Assembly: GCF_016862275.1 (NCBI RefSeq)
Contig: NZ_BOMQ01000008.1
Location: 310,001-374,000 of the forward strand
DNA: 64,000 bases
From: Actinoplanes nipponensis
GTDB taxonomy: Bacteria; Actinomycetota; Actinomycetes; Mycobacteriales; Micromonosporaceae
Direction: 5' to 3'
Below are positions 49,978-58,978 of this stretch, in pieces (positions within the stretch are counted from its first letter, which is position 1; each line of letters opens with the position of its first letter). The position numbers and the translations under genes are program-made. A model generated the notes under the pieces. That model saw only the letters and a list, made by a program, of their open reading frames with translations. It was not told the DNA's origin and did not search any database.

Positions 49978-50973
49978 TTACCGGGCGATGGTGACGGCGC
50001 GTCGTCGTTGCCGGTCGGTCAGGGGCCAAGGTCGTCGTACTGCGGTCGGCCCGCCGAGAGAGTCCAGCCGGCGCAGGATCACCCCCTCCCGCAGCGCCCA
50101 CGGGCAGATGGTCAGCTCCTGGATGTCGAGGGCGCGCATCGCGGCCCCGGCCACCAGCGCCCCGGCGACGAGCTGATGGGCGCGGGCCGCGCTGACTCCG
50201 CTGAGCGTGGCCAGATCGGCCGATGCCATCCGGCTGATGAAGCCGAACACCTGACGCAGCCCGACATCGGTGAGGGTCCGGCGAGCTCGCAGGCCGGCGC
50301 TGGAGGGCGCGGCCCCGGCGAGCCGAGCCAGTGAGCGGAAGGTCTTCGACGTGCCCACCGCGAGGTCGTAGGGCCCGGCCTCGGATATCCGCCGGGCGAT
50401 CGGCGTGAGGGCCGCGTCGAGGTCGTCGGCCAGGGCCTTCAGCTCGCCGCGCGAGGGCGGGTTCTCGGTCAGCCGCTGGCGGGTGAGCCGTCCGGCGCCC
50501 AGCGGCAGCGACAGCGCGATGTCGGGGTCCTCGTCGCGGCCGGCGGCCACCTCCAGTGATCCGCCGCCGATGTCGAGCACCAGCAGCCGACCGGCCGACC
50601 AGCCGTACCAGCGTCGGACCGCGAGGAAGGTGTAGCGCGCCTCGTCCTCGCCGGACATCACCTGCAGGGCGACGCCGGTCTCGGCCCGTACCCGGGACAG
50701 CACCGTGGCCGAGTTGTCCGCATCGCGCAGCGCCGAGGTCGCGAAGGCGAGCAGCTCCTCGCAGCCGGCGCTGGTCGCGGCCGCCTTCGCCCGGGTCACG
50801 GCACACACCAGCTGGCCGATCCCGGCCTCGGTCAGCCGGCTGCCCTCGAGGTGCTCGGTGAGGCGCAGGTGGGTCTTCTCCGAGCGCATCGGCTCGGGGT
50901 GGGCGCCGGGGTGCGCATCGACAACGAGAAGGTGCACGGTGTTCGAGCCGACATCCAACACGCCGAGCCTCAT
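49978..50973 (-). CDS. Ppx/GppA family exopolyphosphatase
   Basis: 331 residues, the short actinobacterial form without the HD extension. Phosphate-1 motif LGVLDVGSNTVHLLVVD, phosphate-2 LLVLDIGGGSLEVAAG, both of the ASKHA ATPase fold, and a conserved Glu in MSGEDEARYTF. It should hydrolyse polyphosphate or (p)ppGpp-type substrates. ATG 50973 fits the family start; the frame is open to 51033. Confidence 0.88.
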   Translation of the reverse strand: MRLGVLDVGSNTVHLLVVDAHPGAHPEPMRSEKTHLRLTEHLEGSRLTEAGIGQLVCAVTRAKAAATSAGCEELLAFATSALRDADNSATVLSRVRAETGVALQVMSGEDEARYTFLAVRRWYGWSAGRLLVLDIGGGSLEVAAGRDEDPDIALSLPLGAGRLTRQRLTENPPSRGELKALADDLDAALTPIARRISEAGPYDLAVGTSKTFRSLARLAGAAPSSAGLRARRTLTDVGLRQVFGFISRMASADLATLSGVSAARAHQLVAGALVAGAAMRALDIQELTICPWALREGVILRRLDSLGGPTAVRRPWPLTDRQRRRAVTIAR

Positions 50974-51069
50974 GACACTGACGGTAAGGAACGACCGGGG
51001 CGGCGTGCCGCCCTGGATGCGAGATTCATCCATTGTTCAACGACCGTTCCGTCGTCGCACATGATCGCC

Positions 51070-51654
51070 TCAGGCAGCCGAGGAGGAGTGGCCCAGCGCC
51101 GCGAGCCGATGCTCGACCCGCTGGACCGCCGCGCGCAGGGCCGGCGCCCGCCGTGCGTGCGCGGCGACGTTGGGTGAGCCGGGGCCGTGCCGGCGCAGCA
51201 TGTCGGCCATGCGCTGCTCCACACTCGTCACCCGGCCGTCCGGGCCGGCCGTCTGGTCGGCGTAGGTCAGCGCGTCGGCGACCGGGGACTCCTCGCGGGC
51301 GAAGTGGCCGAGTTCGCCGGCCAGCCCGCGGACCTCGGCCACGCACAGCGCCGCGGAATGGTGGGCCACCAGGCCGGCGATCCGCGGCGGCCATCCGGTG
51401 TCCTCGAGGTGGCGGGCCCCGTCGATCGGGTGGAACCCGGTGTCGTGCAGCGGTGCGGCGTACCCGATGTCGTGCAACCAGGCCGCGGCGAGCAGCACCT
51501 CGCCCTCGCCGCGGGATCCGACGGTGCCCTGCACCCGTTCGGCCTGCCGCGCCACCGCGATGGTGTGCCGCCACCGCTCGGGCAGGTCCGTCAGCAGGCG
51601 CTGCGCGACATCGCGCGCGCGGTGCACGCCGGGAGCGGGGCCGAGGCGGGGCAT
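51070..51654 (-). CDS. HD-domain phosphohydrolase
   Basis: 194 residues. The metal-binding HD signature is LAAAWLHDIGYAAPLHDTGF with a further HH (LVAHHSAAL) and DALTYADQTAGPDG, as in small HD hydrolases acting on nucleotides. ATG 51654 has GAGG just upstream; the open frame to 51717 is less likely. Monocistronic on the minus strand; substrate unknown. Confidence 0.85.
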   Translation of the reverse strand: MPRLGPAPGVHRARDVAQRLLTDLPERWRHTIAVARQAERVQGTVGSRGEGEVLLAAAWLHDIGYAAPLHDTGFHPIDGARHLEDTGWPPRIAGLVAHHSAALCVAEVRGLAGELGHFAREESPVADALTYADQTAGPDGRVTSVEQRMADMLRRHGPGSPNVAAHARRAPALRAAVQRVEHRLAALGHSSSAA

Positions 51655-51777
51655 GGCCTCACCGTAATGACCTGACGCTGACACCAGATGAACGGGAGAT
51701 TGCCCCAATAGGTACATCCCGTACGGTCGGCCAGGCGGCTCCGGCTACTGTCAAGATTCGAGCACAGGAGGCGCCGC

Positions 51778-52251
51778 ATGGCCCGGTTCACCGTCACGCA
51801 GCAGGTGGGTGCGCCCGCCGACTCGGTCTGGGCCGCGATGGTGGACTGGCGCCGGCACGGCGACTGGGCGCCGCTGACCGCCGTACGGGTGACGACGGCC
51901 CGGCCCGACGGCGTCGGCGCGGAGTTCGTGGCCCGGACCGGGATCGGTCGGCTGGCGTTCGACGACCCGATGACCGTGGAGCTGTGGCAGCCGCCGGGCG
52001 GCAACGCCCCGGGGGATGCGCCGGGCCGGTGCGAGGTGGTCAAGCGGGGCCGGGTGGTGCTCGGCCGGGCCGGGTTCTCGGTCGTGCCGCTGCCCTCCGG
52101 CCGCAGCCGCGTCGACTGGGACGAGGACGTGACCGTGACTCCACACCGCCTCACCGGACTGGCCGGGCCGTTGCTGTCCCTGGCCGGCCGGGTCGGCTTC
52201 GGCGCGACCCTGCGGGCGATGGCCCGGGACGTGGAGCGGCGATCCCGCTGA
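51778..52251 (+). CDS. SRPBCC-family protein
   Basis: 157 residues; ATG 51778 follows ACAGGAGG. Starts MARFTVTQQVGAPADSVWAA and has the typical long C-terminal helix (LTGLAGPLLSLAGRVGFGAT). Ligand-binding START-like fold; no catalytic residues evident. Divergent from the HD gene. Function unknown. Confidence 0.75.
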   Translation: MARFTVTQQVGAPADSVWAAMVDWRRHGDWAPLTAVRVTTARPDGVGAEFVARTGIGRLAFDDPMTVELWQPPGGNAPGDAPGRCEVVKRGRVVLGRAGFSVVPLPSGRSRVDWDEDVTVTPHRLTGLAGPLLSLAGRVGFGATLRAMARDVERRSR

Positions 52252-52383
52252 GCGGAGGCGTACCGGATCATCGGCCGGTCCTCCGGCGAGCGACCTGGAC
52301 CGCCCAGCACGGCCCGCCGGCCGGCCGTGACAGGACTGCTGTTCGCTCGCGCGTCGTCGCCAGGACGGCCGCAGCTCAGCACC

Positions 52384-52611
52384 ATGACCACCGATCCGGC
52401 TCCGGCCGGGCATGTTCCGCGGTGCGGGGAGGGGCCGGCGCTTCCCGGCGCCGTCGAGGTCGCGGCCCTGCCTGAGCCGGAGGAGCTGATGGACCCGGGC
52501 ATCTTCGTGCCGATCTCCACCGATCCACCGAACCGGTTCAGAAGACAGGTGTGGGTGGGCCCCGGAAGGGGAAGAATGGACGTATGTCGATGGTCAGCGA
52601 AGATCTGGTGA
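52384..52611 (+). CDS. Possible small protein
   Basis: 75 residues with actinomycete-like codon use (MTTDPAPAGHVPRCGEG at the start, ELMDPGIFVPISTDPPNR in the middle), but no clear ribosome-binding site. It overlaps the start of the next gene by 28 bases in another frame. No family recognised. It may be chance; apart from it, 52252-52583 holds nothing I can support. Confidence 0.25.
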   Translation: MTTDPAPAGHVPRCGEGPALPGAVEVAALPEPEELMDPGIFVPISTDPPNRFRRQVWVGPGRGRMDVCRWSAKIW

Positions 52612-52940
52612 TCTGCCCCGCCCGTATCACGCTCGACGCGGCACAATTGGCGTTCTTCGGCGGGCTCCCGGTGGCGGCGCCGAGCGTGCAGTCCGAGCTC
52701 GGCTGCGAACTCGAACAGGGCCATGGTGGCTCCCACGCCGCCCTCGGCCAGCAGGTCGACACGACGATGTGGTGGGTGCAGTGGACGCTGAGCGCGTCCG
52801 AGATCAACCCGTACACCTGGTGCCCGGCGCGTGGGGAGCTTGCCACGCAAAGCGAGGCCGACGAGGATTGCGCCCTGTTTGTGGGCCATCCCGGTCGGCA
52901 TTCTTCGGTCAAGCGCGCCTGGCGGAACGAAGCCGCCTGA
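52584..52940 (+). CDS. Small Cys/His-motif hypothetical protein
   Basis: 118 residues from ATG 52584. It carries two related motifs, CELEQGHGGSHAAL at about residues 41-54 and CALFVGHPGRHSSV at about 95-108, each Cys-x5-Gly-His-x-Gly-x-His-like, plus ICPA and WCPA elsewhere. Two Trp-rich beta stretches lie between. The duplicated pattern could bind zinc or another metal. No named family recalled with certainty. It lies upstream of the copper ATPase gene on the same strand, but separated by the CsoR-like operator. Confidence 0.65.
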   Translation: MSMVSEDLVICPARITLDAAQLAFFGGLPVAAPSVQSELGCELEQGHGGSHAALGQQVDTTMWWVQWTLSASEINPYTWCPARGELATQSEADEDCALFVGHPGRHSSVKRAWRNEAA

Positions 52941-53078
52941 ACCGGTTCATCCCAGCCGCGGCGACGAGCGCCACGGTCATCGCCGGTACCGGGATCAACC
53001 CCGTTCGCCGTCGACCTGCGCCCGGCGTTCCGGAAGAAAAGGATCTGTGACCGAGGCGACCGCCATCCTCATTGCCGG

Positions 53079-53095
53079 ATACCCCCAGGGGGTAT
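53079..53095. promoter_or_regulatory. CsoR-like copper-responsive operator
   Basis: ATACCCCC-A-GGGGGTAT, perfect 8-bp arms around one base, 28 bases before the ATPase start. This closely fits the actinobacterial CsoR box (poly-C/poly-G palindrome flanked by TA). Confidence 0.85.
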
Positions 53096-53123
53096 ACCGT
53101 ACGGCATGGAGGAGGCGATGAGC

Positions 53124-55292
53124 ATGAGCACCGACCACGGCGACGACATGTTCCATCCACAGGCGAGCGGGCATGGGCACCACGGTGTCGCGGCCATTTC
53201 CGACCAGGACCCCGGCGGTCACGCTGCGCCGGTGCAGGGGCCGGTGAACCACCACGGGCACGGCAGTCATGACGGGCATGCCGGTCACGACAAGCACGCC
53301 GGTCACGATCCCGAGATCTTCCGGCGCAAGTTCTGGCTGAGCCTGGTGCTGACCGTGCCGATCGTGCTGACCAGTCCCATGGTGATGGACTGGTTCGGCT
53401 ATGCGATCGACTTCCCCGGCATGAGCCTGGTCGGCCCGGCGCTCGGCACGGTCGTCTTCTTCTACGGTGGCTGGCCCTTCCTGGTCGGTGGTGTGCGCGA
53501 GGTCAGCGACCGTGCTCCGGGCATGATGCTGCTGATCTCGATGGCGATCACTGTTGCCTACGCGGCGTCGCTGGCCACCAGCGTCGGGGTTTTCGACCTC
53601 GACTTCTGGTGGGAGCTGGCCGCGCTGGTCACCATCATGCTGCTGGGCCACTGGCAGGAGATGAAGGCGATCGGTCAGGCGCAGGGCGCGCTGGCCGCGC
53701 TGGCGGCGTTGTTGCCCGACGAGGCCGAGCGGGTCGGCGCGAGTGGCGGGACCGAGCTCGTGCCGATCGCCGATCTGCGGCTCGGTGACGTGGTGCTGGT
53801 GCGCTCCGGCGGCCGTGTTCCCGCCGACGGTCACATCGTCGACGGCTCGGCCGAGATCGACGAGTCGATGATCACGGGGGAGTCGCGACCGGTTGCGCGG
53901 GCCGTGGGTGATCGCGTCGTCGCGGGCACGGTGGCCACGGACTCCGCCCTGCGGGTCCAGGTCGACGCGGTGGGGGAGGACACCGCGCTGGCGGGGATCG
54001 GCCGGCTCGTCGCCCAGGCCCAGGCCTCCAGCGGGCGGGCGCAGGTGATCGCGGACAGGTTCGCGGCGATGCTGTTCTTCATCGCGACGGGGGCCGCCGT
54101 GGTCACCTTCGCCGTGTGGTGGCTGCTGGGCGACGTCGACCAGTCGGTGGTGCGTACCGTGACGGTCCTGGTGATCGCCTGCCCCCACGCGCTGGGCCTC
54201 GCCATTCCGCTGGTGATCGCGTTGTCCACGGCCCTGTCGGCCAAGTCCGGCATCCTGGTCAAGGACCGCCTCGCGCTGGAGCGGATGCGCACCGTCGATG
54301 CGGTGCTGTTCGACAAGACCGGCACCCTGACCAAGGGCAGCCACACGGTGGCGGCTGTGGCGGCCGCGGACGGCAGCAGTCAGGACGACGTGTTGCGCAT
54401 CGCCGGCGCGGTCGAGGCCGACAGCGAACACCCGCTGGCCCGGGCGCTGGTCGCGGTCGCCCACGAGCGCGGGTTGCGGGCGACGGCCACCGACTTCCGC
54501 TCGCTCACCGGTCGCGGAGTGCAGGCGATCGTCGACGGCACGACGTACGCGGTGGGCGGCCCGGCGCTGCTGCGCGAGCTGGACGCCGGAGTGCCCCACG
54601 GACTCGCGCAGACCGCCGAGCAGTGGTCGGCTCGTGGTGCCGCCGTGCTGCACCTGGTGCGGCTGTCCGGCCCGGGCGGCTCAGAGGTGATCGGCGCCTT
54701 CGCGCTCGAGGACGAGGTCCGGCCGGAGGCACGCCAGGCGATCGAGCAGTTGCGCCGTCAGGGCGTCAAGAAGCTGGTGATGATCACCGGTGATGCGCAC
54801 GCGGTCGCCCAGGCCGTGGCCGCCGATCTGGGATTCCGGCCCGGCGTGGACGAGGTCTTCGCCGAAGTGCTGCCGGCCGACAAGGACCGGGCGGTGGCCG
54901 ACCTGCAGGCGCGCGGGCTGACCGTCGCCATGGTCGGCGACGGCGTCAACGACGCTCCGGCGCTGGCGCGCGCCGACGTCGGGCTGGCCATCGGGGCCGG
55001 GACGGACGTGGCGATCGAGTCCGCGGGCGTGGTGTTGGCGTCCTCGGACCCGCGCGGGGTGACCAGTGTGATCCGGCTGTCGAAGGCGTCGTACCGCAAG
55101 ATGATCCAGAACCTGGCCTGGGCGGCCGGCTACAACGTGATCGCCATCCCGCTCGCCGCCGGCGTGCTGGCCTGGGCCGGCATCACGCTGAGCCCGGCGG
55201 TCGGAGCCGTGCTCATGTCCGCGTCGACGATCGTGGTGGCGCTCAACGCGCAGCTGCTGCGCCGGGTCAACCTCGATCCGCGACAGCAGTAG
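53124..55292 (+). CDS. copB: CopB-type heavy-metal P-type ATPase
   Basis: 722 residues. A His-rich cytoplasmic N-terminus (about 11-62; HGHH, HHGHG, HAGHDKHAGH) replaces the usual CxxC domain. Then come the transmembrane CPH metal site (IACPHALGLA, 353-355), TGES (251-254), phosphorylation site DKTGT (397-401), HP in SEHPLARAL, and GDGVNDAP. CPH and the His-rich tail place it with P1B-3 ATPases, which export Cu2+ or Ag+. GGAGGAGG at 53108-53115 best fits ATG 53124; ATG 53106 would precede it. The CsoR-like box upstream indicates copper induction. No csoR or chaperone gene is in the window. Confidence 0.92.
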   Translation: MSTDHGDDMFHPQASGHGHHGVAAISDQDPGGHAAPVQGPVNHHGHGSHDGHAGHDKHAGHDPEIFRRKFWLSLVLTVPIVLTSPMVMDWFGYAIDFPGMSLVGPALGTVVFFYGGWPFLVGGVREVSDRAPGMMLLISMAITVAYAASLATSVGVFDLDFWWELAALVTIMLLGHWQEMKAIGQAQGALAALAALLPDEAERVGASGGTELVPIADLRLGDVVLVRSGGRVPADGHIVDGSAEIDESMITGESRPVARAVGDRVVAGTVATDSALRVQVDAVGEDTALAGIGRLVAQAQASSGRAQVIADRFAAMLFFIATGAAVVTFAVWWLLGDVDQSVVRTVTVLVIACPHALGLAIPLVIALSTALSAKSGILVKDRLALERMRTVDAVLFDKTGTLTKGSHTVAAVAAADGSSQDDVLRIAGAVEADSEHPLARALVAVAHERGLRATATDFRSLTGRGVQAIVDGTTYAVGGPALLRELDAGVPHGLAQTAEQWSARGAAVLHLVRLSGPGGSEVIGAFALEDEVRPEARQAIEQLRRQGVKKLVMITGDAHAVAQAVAADLGFRPGVDEVFAEVLPADKDRAVADLQARGLTVAMVGDGVNDAPALARADVGLAIGAGTDVAIESAGVVLASSDPRGVTSVIRLSKASYRKMIQNLAWAAGYNVIAIPLAAGVLAWAGITLSPAVGAVLMSASTIVVALNAQLLRRVNLDPRQQ

Positions 55293-55695
55293 CCGCCGTC
55301 CCGCGGGATGAGTGAAGGCCGCCGCTCAGCCGACTTCAGCGAACAGGAGGGCGAGATGTGGTCGAGCTTCTGCGCAACGACCCGGCGTTGGCCCATCCCT
55401 CGACGACGGCCGCGTCGGTCGGCGCGCCGCGGCCGCCCCGGACCCCGGCGCCGCGCCGCGGGACCCCGGCGCCGTGGCCCCTCCCGCTGGAGCGACGCCA
55501 CCCGGGGCAACTACGCTCTGCACCGCCTCACCCGCGCCTTCGCCGAGGAGACGGCCGTCACCGCACAGGGATTCGGCGGGGCCGGGCGGCCACGGTCATC
55601 CTTTCGAGGGAGCCTGCGTCGCAGAGACGACAAGTGCCCGCCGGTCACGTCGCGGAGTGGGAGACTGCCCTCCGGCGCGCGGTCGGAGGCGAACA
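55293..55695. other. Region without a supported gene
   Basis: 403 bases after the ATPase gene. Several overlapping frames are open, but all are Arg/Pro-rich without a consistent start. A phrase such as ATRGNYALHRLTRAFAEET appears in one frame only and looks like a degraded remnant, not a gene. Confidence 0.4.
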
Positions 55696-56433
55696 ATGGC
55701 TAGCAAAAGCGTACGGGCAATCGGTGCCGCCCTGCCCACGTACGTCGTCTCCACCGCCCTGGCGGTGGTCGTCAACTTCGCCACCGACTCGTGGCGCTCG
55801 TTGCTGCCGTGGCTGATCGTCGCCGTTCTGGTCATCGCCTCGGCGGCCATCGCGGCCGCGACCGCCGCCCCGCAGCCCGATCGCACGCCGCCGCCTCTCC
55901 CGGCCGGCTACTACCGCCCCCACGCGCCGCCGCCGCGACCCCGGTCCTCCGGCTCCGGGCGGGCCGTGATCGCGGTCGTGGTGGTGACAGTTCTGATCGT
56001 GAGCATCTTCGCCGTCCGTTTCGCCTTCGGCCTGATCACGGGCCGGGAGACGGGCGTCGACCGACTGGTCGAACCGGTGTCGGCCACCAACCACGCGCTC
56101 ACGCTGACCGTTGACCGGGTCGAGGTGACCGCCCATTTCACCCGCGTGTCGATGTCGGCCAGCAACGGTGGCGGCGATGCGCTGACTCTGCCGATCTACA
56201 GCAACTGCCAGATGACCGTCGACCGTACGACCACGAGCGCCTCGACGATCGCCAGCCAATGGCCCCAGAACGTGCCACCCGAGTCGACGATCTCCGGCGT
56301 GGTCGTCTTTCGTTTCGTCATCCCCGGCGATGCGACCAAGGCGTCGCTGGCCTTCTCGACGATCTTCGGTTCTCTGTCCACCCGGGGCTCGATCGTGGTC
56401 CGCAACATCCCCCTGCGTCCCGACCCGTCGTGA
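55696..56433 (+). CDS. Membrane-anchored protein with external beta domain
   Basis: 245 residues from ATG 55696 with GGAGG six bases upstream. Three hydrophobic segments (about 12-29, 37-58 and 92-114), separated by a Pro-rich cytoplasmic-looking loop, precede a C-terminal domain of about 125 residues with alternating strands (LTLTVDRVEVTAHFTRVSMS), resembling DUF4352-like extracellular domains. Function unknown. Confidence 0.65.
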   Translation: MASKSVRAIGAALPTYVVSTALAVVVNFATDSWRSLLPWLIVAVLVIASAAIAAATAAPQPDRTPPPLPAGYYRPHAPPPRPRSSGSGRAVIAVVVVTVLIVSIFAVRFAFGLITGRETGVDRLVEPVSATNHALTLTVDRVEVTAHFTRVSMSASNGGGDALTLPIYSNCQMTVDRTTTSASTIASQWPQNVPPESTISGVVVFRFVIPGDATKASLAFSTIFGSLSTRGSIVVRNIPLRPDPS

Positions 56434-56527
56434 CCTCCCAACCGGGCCGGTGACGACCCGGCCCGAGGGCTGCCGCCGCTCACGAACATCCGCGCGGGTC
56501 CGACTCGCGGCCTGCCGTTCAGCGATC

Positions 56528-56923
56528 ATGAACCTCATGGAGGAGCAGCAGGCGACGCAGTCGGCCGAGGTCGAGGCGAAGGTCATCACGCTGTGCGGCT
56601 CGACCCGGTTCGAGGGTGAGTTCGCGGAGGTCAACCAGCGGCTCACCCTGGCAGGTTGCGTCGTGATCAGCCTCGGGATGTTCAGCCTCCCCGATCTGCC
56701 GGGTTACGACTGGACCGCCGACAGCTCGAACCTGAAGGCGCGGCTCGGCGCCGTGCACTTCCGGAAGATTCGCATGGCAGATGAGGTGTACATCGTGGAT
56801 CCGGGCGGCTATGTAGGTGAGTCAACCCGACGGGAGATTGCCTACGCGGAGTCGCTCGGCAAGCCGGTCCGGTACCTGAGTCGCGAGCGCTTGGCCCGAA
56901 CGGGAGACGGCCCCCAGGAGTGA
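56528..56923 (+). CDS. Nucleoside deoxyribosyltransferase-like protein
   Basis: 131 residues from ATG 56528 (ATG 56537 is an alternative). VITLCGSTRFEGEFAEVNQR opens a Rossmann-like fold; ADEVYIVDPGGYVGESTRRE and IAYAESLGKPVRYLS follow, as in DUF4406 and N-deoxyribosyltransferase-like proteins, with the Glu of GEST at the expected nucleophile region. Possibly a nucleotide salvage or N-glycosidic enzyme; also similar in outline to TIR/SLOG-like nucleotide-binding proteins. Confidence 0.7.
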   Translation: MNLMEEQQATQSAEVEAKVITLCGSTRFEGEFAEVNQRLTLAGCVVISLGMFSLPDLPGYDWTADSSNLKARLGAVHFRKIRMADEVYIVDPGGYVGESTRREIAYAESLGKPVRYLSRERLARTGDGPQE

Positions 56924-57108
56924 GTCCGGCCGGGCGGTCCGCTCATCGGCGAAGTCGTGCGCCCAGCCGCGGTGGCCCGCTGCACGGCGTCGAGGTGGCG
57001 GCTCGCTCGCTGGAGCATCCGGCCGGCGCGGCTTCGTTCGCGACGGTCGCGGGCTCGGGGTCCGGGCGTGACCGGCGGCGGTGGTGCTGGCGTACGAGAC
57101 CCGGCTGG

Positions 57109-57936
57109 TCATCCCGGACCGCTGACGGCGCCGGGATCGTCGCGGAAGGCCAGCCCGGCCGCGTCCAGGGCCGTTCGCAGGTGGCGAAGGGCGTAGGGCC
57201 CGACTCCGTGCAGCGCCCGCACCTCGGCCTCGCTGAGTCCGGAGACCTGTTCGAGCCGGAGCACGCCGTGCGCGGCAAGCGCCCTTGTCGCGGCAGCGCC
57301 GAGGTGGGGCAGCGGGGTGCCCGGCTCCGGTGCCGAGCGGCCCCGGGCCGGCCGGGGGTGACCCTCGTGGTCCAGGACGGCGGCGCCGCGGGCCGAGAGC
57401 CGGTACCCGATGTCGAGCGATTCGGTCAGGCCGCGCTCCTTCAGCTTGCGCACGTTCTGTTTGAACGACGGGGTGTCCCGCCCCATCCGGTCGGCCAGGT
57501 CGGGTGCCCGGGTGGCCGGCAGCTCGTCGATCAGCAGGAGCGTCGCCCGCGTCCACGGCCCGGTCGGCGAGGCGCGGTCGAGCCGGTCCAGCCACGCGAC
57601 GATCGCGTCGATCTCCGCGGTGTCGGGGACCGCCTCCCGGAGCGCGTGCCGCGGGTCGACGCCCGCGTACCGGAGCCCGATCCGGTACACCGGCCGGTCG
57701 GCGTGGAGGCGGTCCAACCCGTGGCGGAGCGCGGCCAGCGACGCCGCGCCGGCCCGGTGGGCATCCGCGGCGGTCAGCTAGCTCACGGGCACGCGGTCGA
57801 CGGAGGTGACCTCGACCAGTCCGACCGGGGTACGCATCCGGGTACCGACCCTGAGCCGAGGCCGTTCCCACCGGCGGAACGCCAGGTCGACATCGCCGGC
57901 ACGGATCGCCGCCAGTTCTGCGGGACGCATCTGCAC
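57109..57936 (-). pseudogene. ASCH-domain protein interrupted by in-frame TAG
   Basis: Start GTG 57936 or ATG 57930 (MRPAELAAIRAGDVDLAFRR, then TRMRTPVGLVEVTSVDRVPVS). TAG 57778-57780 then falls in frame, and the same frame continues LTAADAHRAGAASLAALRHG, YRIGLRYAGVDPRHALREAV and a C-terminal part ending in helix-hairpin-helix-like LSEAEVRALHGVGPYALRHL. The two parts together match one RNA-binding-like ASCH protein family as I recall it. The break is one codon, with no frameshift, so it is either a recent nonsense mutation or read-through. A TTG at 57717 could make a separate C-terminal product. Confidence 0.7.
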
Positions 57937-58238
57937 GCCGTCCAGTTCACCACACCCCGCGGTCCGGGCGGCGATACCGCTCCGTGCCTCGGCCACCCGG
58001 GGTCCGGCTGTTCCAGCGTCGCTACCCGGCGTCGCCCGTCGACCTTCCCGAGGGCGGCCTTCGACGCGCCCAGCGTGGTGTCGCCGGGGAGGCCGACGGT
58101 GAGGATCTTGCGTCGCGCACATGGTCAGGCACCAGTCCCAGCGGCCGGGCACCGACGTGGGCTTGAACCCGTCGCCGAGCTTGCCCGCCACCCAGGCGAG
58201 CGCCCCACACGTCCATCTCGCAGCCAGGACCCACGGGT
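57937..58238. other. Intergenic region with possible gene remnant
   Basis: On the minus strand one frame reads AGKLGDGFKPTSVPGRWDWC and, after a shift of frame near 58110-58130, another reads RKILTVGLPGDTTLGASKAA. Both look protein-like, suggesting a decayed frameshifted gene, but I cannot name it and the junction is uncertain. Confidence 0.35.
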
Positions 58239-58691
58239 TCAGCCCGGCGGGACCGCTCGTGCGAAGAAGACCCGACGATATCCGTCCTGCTCGGCCCGGC
58301 CGACCTCCTGGAATCCGCGGCGCGGATAATATGCCAGGTTCTCGGTCATCGCTTCATTGGTGTACAGCCGGATCTGAGGCAGTCCCGCGGCGCGGGCCTG
58401 TTCCTCGGCGAAGCCGAGCAGCCGCGCACCGATGCCCCGCCCCTGCGCGTCGGGGGCCACCGCGATCGTCTCCACCTCCAGATGGCCGGCCCGCCGGGCG
58501 ATCTGGACCATGCCCGAGATCCGCCCGTCGTCCTCGACGACCCAGCATCGTCGCTGAGCGACGACCAGGTGGTAGTCCACTGTCATCGGTGCGGGCTCCC
58601 GGCCGATCCGGGCCACGTAGGGCAGGAACGCGCGCTGGACGAGCTGCCGGATGGATTCCACGTCCGCAGCCACCGCCGGTCGCAAGGTCAT
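58239..58691 (-). CDS. GNAT-family N-acetyltransferase
   Basis: 150 residues. TIAVAPDAQGRGIGARLLGF is the acetyl-CoA loop (Q-x-x-G-x-G/A), and MTENLAYYPRRGFQEVGR the C-terminal signature. Start ATG 58691 (MTLRPAVAADVESIRQLVQR). It should acetylate an unknown amine. It is divergent from the protease gene; 287 bases lie between them. Confidence 0.88.
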   Translation of the reverse strand: MTLRPAVAADVESIRQLVQRAFLPYVARIGREPAPMTVDYHLVVAQRRCWVVEDDGRISGMVQIARRAGHLEVETIAVAPDAQGRGIGARLLGFAEEQARAAGLPQIRLYTNEAMTENLAYYPRRGFQEVGRAEQDGYRRVFFARAVPPG

Positions 58692-58827
58692 CCCCGCATG
58701 CTGCCAGCGAAACCTGCGACGCCCGGGTGCTCTGTCCCTTCGTCACCGGCGTCACCGCCCCAACCACCGCTCCACCAGGGGATTCAGCCAAATCGACGTC
58801 GGTGCTACGACTAAAGCGGTATGACCC

Positions 58828-58841
58828 TGGAAGCGCTCCCA
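58828..58841. promoter_or_regulatory. CebR-like box upstream of the protease
   Basis: TGGAAGCGCTCCCA differs at one base from TGGGAGCGCTCCCA, the cellobiose-responsive CebR operator of streptomycetes. It lies about 140 bases before the protease start. The intergenic region 58692-58978 holds no gene. Confidence 0.5.
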
Positions 58842-58978
58842 GGCGGGCATCGAGGGTTTTCCCTATATCTGCAAGGGCCATCCATGTTTATCGTTCCCGA
58901 TCAAGTAGTCCGGATGTGACCACTCGTTCACCGGACCTTGAGCCTGCCTCGACCCCCGGGCAGGAGAGGAGCACCAGA

